Positions 60,882 to 64,000 of a DNA stretch of 64,000 bases are shown here, piece by piece; position 1 is the stretch's first letter, and each line of letters starts with the position of its first letter. Source of the DNA: a bacterium. Lineage in GTDB: Bacteria > Zixibacteria > MSB-5A5 > WJJR01. Where the stretch lies: the NCBI GenBank assembly GCA_021813505.1, contig JAKAKI010000079.1, positions 1-64,000 on the forward strand, written 5' to 3'. The notes beneath the pieces were generated by a model. The model saw nothing but the letters and a program-made list of their open reading frames with translations, was not told where the DNA came from and did not search any database. The position numbers and the translations under genes were made by a program.

Positions 60882-61457
60882 CTACATTCCTTCCAGGTCC
60901 GGCTCCTGCCGTTGCGGGGGATCCACCCGCAAATCCGGCGTGTCCTTTGATACCCAGTGGCCGCGGTCGGGATTCATCCCTTCTGCATATGGAACCCTCA
61001 GGCCGCGATACGTCTCCTGGACCACATAGTCCTTACGGAGCGGCCAGCCCTCCCAGTCATCCGGGCACAGAATCCGCCGCAGATCATGATGGCCGTCAAA
61101 GACAATCCCCATCATGTCGTACGCCTCCCGCTCGTGCCAGTCGGCGGTCCCGAATACGGTCGAAACCGTTGGGGCATGCGGATTCTCGCGATCAGAGAAT
61201 TCAATCCTGAGCGTGAGCTTGTGGTTATGCTTGATCGAGTGCAGATTGTACACTACCTGCAGCTTGTCTTTGAGGTCAACCGCCGACAAACACATCAGCG
61301 AAGTCAGGTCGATGCCCGGCTCATCTCTCAACCAGTTGCACACTTCGGCAATCGACTGCGCCTCGACCGTGCAACTCGGATCAACACCTTCGGCCAGCTC
61401 ACCGATCCGCTCACCAAAACGGGCTTTCAGCCTGGCGTGGATTTCTTGCGTCGTCAT
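60882..61457 (-). CDS. nuoC: NADH-quinone oxidoreductase subunit C
   Basis: 191-residue 30-kDa subunit. The family signature DWHEREAYDMMGIVFDGHHDLRRILCPDDWEGWPLRKDY is complete, and the N-terminal domain (LKARFGERIGELAEG) is of usual length. ATG 61457. It starts 11 bp after nuoB and is not fused to nuoD. The Asp/Gly-rich C-terminal tail (DPPQRQEPDLEGM) is short. Confidence 0.96.
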   Translation of the reverse strand: MTTQEIHARLKARFGERIGELAEGVDPSCTVEAQSIAEVCNWLRDEPGIDLTSLMCLSAVDLKDKLQVVYNLHSIKHNHKLTLRIEFSDRENPHAPTVSTVFGTADWHEREAYDMMGIVFDGHHDLRRILCPDDWEGWPLRKDYVVQETYRGLRVPYAEGMNPDRGHWVSKDTPDLRVDPPQRQEPDLEGM

Positions 61458-61468
61458 TTCGCTTCCGC

Positions 61469-62026
61469 CTACGCCGCCATCACCGGTGCCAGTTTCTTGC
61501 CCAACATCTCTTCCCGCTTGATCTTCTCCTGAATCATCATCAGGCCTTCCAGCAACGCTTCCGGACGCGGAGGACAGCCGGCCACATACACGTCAACCGG
61601 CACAATCTGATCGACACCTTTGAGCACATGATAGCCATGCTTCCAGTACGGTCCGCCGCACGTGGCACAGGAACCCATCGAGAGCACATATTTCGGCTCC
61701 GGCATCTGCTCATAGAGCTTCTTGACCCGCAATGCCATCTTCATCGTCACCGTGCCGGCCACGATCATCAGATCCGATTGCCGCGGCGACGCCCGCATCA
61801 CACCCATCCCAAACCGGTCGATGTCAAACCGCCCGGCGGCGGTGGCCATCATCTCGATCGCACAACAGGCCAGCCCGAACGACATCGGCCAAACCGACGA
61901 CTGCCGCGCCCAGGACAAAACCTTGTCCACCGAGGTGATGATCACGTTGTTGCCGTGACGCCCTTCCAAGGGCAGCGTCTGCTCGGCTTTCTCCCGAATC
62001 TTGATTTCCGTCTGGGTCTTGCTCAT
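61469..62026 (-). CDS. nuoB: NADH-quinone oxidoreductase subunit B
   Basis: 185 residues. NuoB carries the N2 cluster. Ligands: CC in [10 protein letters not shown], Cys in [12 protein letters not shown] and Cys in [15 protein letters not shown]. The rest ([34 protein letters not shown]) is typical. ATG 62026 with AAGGAAAA upstream is chosen; the track start adds 27 residues from the 84-bp gap to the canonical nuoI. Confidence 0.97.
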   Translation of the reverse strand: MSKTQTEIKIREKAEQTLPLEGRHGNNVIITSVDKVLSWARQSSVWPMSFGLACCAIEMMATAAGRFDIDRFGMGVMRASPRQSDLMIVAGTVTMKMALRVKKLYEQMPEPKYVLSMGSCATCGGPYWKHGYHVLKGVDQIVPVDVYVAGCPPRPEALLEGLMMIQEKIKREEMLGKKLAPVMAA

Positions 62027-62110
62027 TGATTTTCCTTCTGGACTGGCAAATGGCGCGGTGCTCGCGAGGAGGCCTGGCTGCCATCCGAACATCGGGCCCA
62101 AGCTCACATG

Positions 62111-62695
62111 CTATTGTACCAGTTGCTGTTGCAAGAAGTCAACGGGTTTGTCCCCGCGCTCAGATTTCGGTGGCAAAGAAAGAAGTGTATCGATATTCAA
62201 CACCATACCTTCACGCGACAAGGCGCCAATCTCGGTGATGCCTGTATCCATCCGAATCGCGTCCTCCGGGCAGGCTTCTACGCAGAAACCACAGAAGACG
62301 CACCGTCCAATGTCGATATCAAATGACTTTGGCCGCTTTTCGATATTCGGGTCATCCACTTCCTCGGCAACAATTTTGATACAGAACGCCGGGCACACTG
62401 TCTCGCACATCATACAAGCCACACAGCGCGGGGTGCCATCCGGACGCTTGGCCAGACGATGCAATGTTCGCAGTCGCGGCGATTGCGGACGCCTGACTTC
62501 GGGATACTGATAAGTCGCCGCCCCTGGTAGTGCCGACTTGACCCCAAACAGTCGCAGCGTATGCCGCCAGAGATTCACAAAGAAATGCCGCGCCGTCAAG
62601 ACCAGCCCGCGCCAGACCTCCGGCAGATAGATCCGTTCCCAAAACGTCAGCACCCGCCGCCGTTCCGAAACATTGATGACGCGCACCGTTCCCAT
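62111..62695 (-). CDS. nuoI: NADH-quinone oxidoreductase subunit I
   Basis: 194 residues with two [4Fe-4S] motifs, CVACMMCETVCPAFCI and CVFCGFCVEACPEDAI, in the canonical NuoI context (KSFDIDIGRCVFCGFC). The N-terminal helix-containing part (FWERIYLPEVWRGLVLTARHF) fits the amphipathic segment that contacts NuoH. ATG 62695 is 5 bp after the nuoH stop; the track's GTG 62716 would overlap nuoH by 16 bp. A second NuoI-like gene lies at 60347. Confidence 0.94.
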   Translation of the reverse strand: MGTVRVINVSERRRVLTFWERIYLPEVWRGLVLTARHFFVNLWRHTLRLFGVKSALPGAATYQYPEVRRPQSPRLRTLHRLAKRPDGTPRCVACMMCETVCPAFCIKIVAEEVDDPNIEKRPKSFDIDIGRCVFCGFCVEACPEDAIRMDTGITEIGALSREGMVLNIDTLLSLPPKSERGDKPVDFLQQQLVQ

Positions 62696-62700
62696 TGCAG

Positions 62701-63792
62701 CTACCGTCCAATCCACAAGACGATGATCGCCGTCACCAGTGCATTCGCCAGCGAAAGAGGCAGCAGAATCTTCCAGCCCAGATTCATCAACTGATCAAAG
62801 CGGAATCGCGGCAGCGTCCACCGGATCAGCATCTGCAGCCAGCAGAAGAACGAAACCTTCAGCACAAACGAAATGACCCGCAACGATTCCACCAGCCAGG
62901 TGTTCATGTCAATGGTTGAACCCCACGGGAACACGAAGCCGCCGTCACCCAGATACGGAACCTGCCAGCCACCGAAGAAGAACGTCGTCACCATCGACGC
63001 AACCAGGATTTGCTCGATGAAATCCGCGAACATGAACATTCCGAACTTCATCGAAGAGTATTCCAGGAAGAAACCGATGATCTCCGACTCGCCCTCCGGG
63101 ATGTCGAACGGAATTCGCTTCGTCTCGGCAATTGCCGCCGTCATGAACAGGAGGAACCCCAGCGGCTGGAGGAACACACCCCACATCGGCAGGAACCCGA
63201 AGAGCAGTCCCCCCTGCGCCCGCACAATCTCCTGCAACGACAGCGTCTGGAAGATCATGATGACACCGACCAGCGTCAGCCCGAACGTGATCTCGTAAGA
63301 AATCATCTGCGCGGTCGCGCGAACCCCGCCAAGCAGCGAGTAATTGTTGTTCGAAGACCAGCCGGCCAGCACAACTCCATAGACGGCCACCGACATCATC
63401 GCGAAGATGAACAGGATGCCGACGTTCACATCGGCCACCTGCAGGCCGATCGATTGGCCCGCGATCACAATCGAACTGCCGAACGGAATCACGGCAAACG
63501 ACAGGAGCGCAAAGAAGATCGAAAGCACCGGCGCCAGCGCATGGATGAACTTGTGCGGCGTGTCCGGAACAAAATCCTCCTTGGTGAACATCTTCACCGC
63601 ATCGGCGATGATGTGGAAGAGCCCCCACACCCGGAATCCGAGAATCGAGGCCCGATTGGCGCCGATCCGGTCCTGCATCACAGCCGACTGTTTGCGTTCC
63701 ACCCACGTGAGCAATCCACCCAGACTGAGCGCGAACATGACGATGAAGATCGTCTTGCCGACCGCTGCTCCGATTTCCATTCCTGCGCTCAT
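62701..63792 (-). CDS. nuoH: NADH-quinone oxidoreductase subunit H
   Basis: 363-residue membrane subunit at the quinone-chamber interface. LTWVERKQSAVMQDRIGANRA, WGLFHIIADAVKMFTKEDFVP and AETKRIPFDIPEGESEIIGFF with the conserved acidic loop residues are diagnostic. Eight helices. ATG 63792 follows AGGAT; ATG 63780 and TTG 63801 are alternatives. The upstream gene ends 11 bp before it. Confidence 0.97.
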   Translation of the reverse strand: MSAGMEIGAAVGKTIFIVMFALSLGGLLTWVERKQSAVMQDRIGANRASILGFRVWGLFHIIADAVKMFTKEDFVPDTPHKFIHALAPVLSIFFALLSFAVIPFGSSIVIAGQSIGLQVADVNVGILFIFAMMSVAVYGVVLAGWSSNNNYSLLGGVRATAQMISYEITFGLTLVGVIMIFQTLSLQEIVRAQGGLLFGFLPMWGVFLQPLGFLLFMTAAIAETKRIPFDIPEGESEIIGFFLEYSSMKFGMFMFADFIEQILVASMVTTFFFGGWQVPYLGDGGFVFPWGSTIDMNTWLVESLRVISFVLKVSFFCWLQMLIRWTLPRFRFDQLMNLGWKILLPLSLANALVTAIIVLWIGR

Positions 63793-63803
63793 TCGATCCA
63801 ATC

Positions 63804-64000
63804 CTACGCCGTGGCCGTGGCCGCACTGCGCCGCGATGGATTCACACCGGCGTCACCGATCTTGCTATACGTCAGTCCTGAGAAATACTCGACATTCCCC
63901 GCCAATTCCGCAAAGCAGCTCTCCGGCAGCCGCGGCGCCGCCTTCAGCTCCCAGCGATTCGCCAGGTCAACCAGCATCTCCAGGAGTGGGCGCGACTGTC
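63804..64000 (-). CDS. C-terminus of the gene upstream of nuoH, probably nuoG (partial)
   Basis: The last 65 residues of an ORF cut by the right edge: DLANRWELKAAPRLPESCFAELAGNVEYFSGLTYSKIGDAGVNPSRRSAATATA then TAG. The frame is open across the visible stretch. In many nuo operons nuoG precedes nuoH, and FSGLTYSKIGDAGV resembles a NuoG tail, but the core domain is outside the window. It lies 11 bp before nuoH. Not in the ORF track. Confidence 0.6.
   Translation of the reverse strand, partial: QSRPLLEMLVDLANRWELKAAPRLPESCFAELAGNVEYFSGLTYSKIGDAGVNPSRRSAATATA

Overview
The window is a dense bacterial chromosome segment, GC-rich by eye, with genes on both strands, one tRNA and no rRNA or plasmid/phage backbone. 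The sequence points to an uncultivated diderm bacterium. There are several lipobox lipoproteins, C-terminal-Phe beta-barrel-like proteins and a DUF3078 protein. There are also secreted proteins ending in dockerin-like calcium repeats ('GDLNGD..DVFDVI') and thrombospondin type 3 repeats. This mix is familiar from FCB-group and related candidate phyla (Zixibacteria-like lineages). That placement is inference; no marker gene here settles it.

Layout. 1-9.0 kb (minus): M1 aminopeptidase with HEAT repeats (cut by the window edge), a membrane glycosyltransferase, an O-antigen-ligase-like polymerase, moaA and the PcrA/UvrD helicase. 9.2-17 kb: phosphodiester glycosidase, EamA transporter, GT39 glycosyltransferase, a cyclase-fold protein, an MFS exporter, a GT4 glycosyltransferase and tRNA-Ser(GGA). 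17.9-26.4 kb (plus): an Asp-box propeller/dockerin protein, then a tightly packed poly-gamma-glutamate locus (pgsB-pgsC-pgsW-unknown-outer-membrane barrel-di-heme lipoprotein). 26.6-34.6 kb (minus): beta-helix/TSP3/dockerin protein, LytS/LytTR two-component pair, two-CW protein, mscL, DUF3078 protein and an anticodon-domain-less AsnRS-like asparagine synthetase. 34.6-37.2 kb: a REP/RAYT island. 37-43 kb: two cold-shock-domain genes, an RRM protein, a lipoprotein, a DUF2953/GerW pair and an exported unknown. 42.7-44 kb: an AT-richer DUF1828-type gene pair. 44-57 kb: LegB-like epimerase, nitroreductase, MOT1-type molybdate transporter, PAP2, YigZ, YdjM-like, DinB, a cytochrome bd-like oxidase with a fused c-type heme, ferrochelatase, methyltransferase and periplasmic proteins. 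57.7-64 kb: a HEPN-like membrane protein and the distal part of a complex I operon (nuoG-H-I-B-C-I2-lipoprotein-D).

How it fits together. moaA, the molybdate transporter and a possible NuoG C-terminus point to molybdenum-cofactor enzymes and an electron-transport chain. That chain would be complex I, the bd-like oxidase, haem from hemH and c-type haem proteins. The pgs locus plus glycosyltransferases, the O-antigen ligase-like protein and LegB point to an elaborate cell surface.

The most distinctive feature is the intergenic DNA. A RAYT transposase sits among its REP palindromes. A MITE-like family with 'GGGG..TGTTGAA' ends occurs in two core types, and two copies have insertion footprints with 3-bp duplications that can be read directly. 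At least six other palindromic repeat families are present. One REP reads into a cold-shock gene and one palindrome lies in frame inside hemH.
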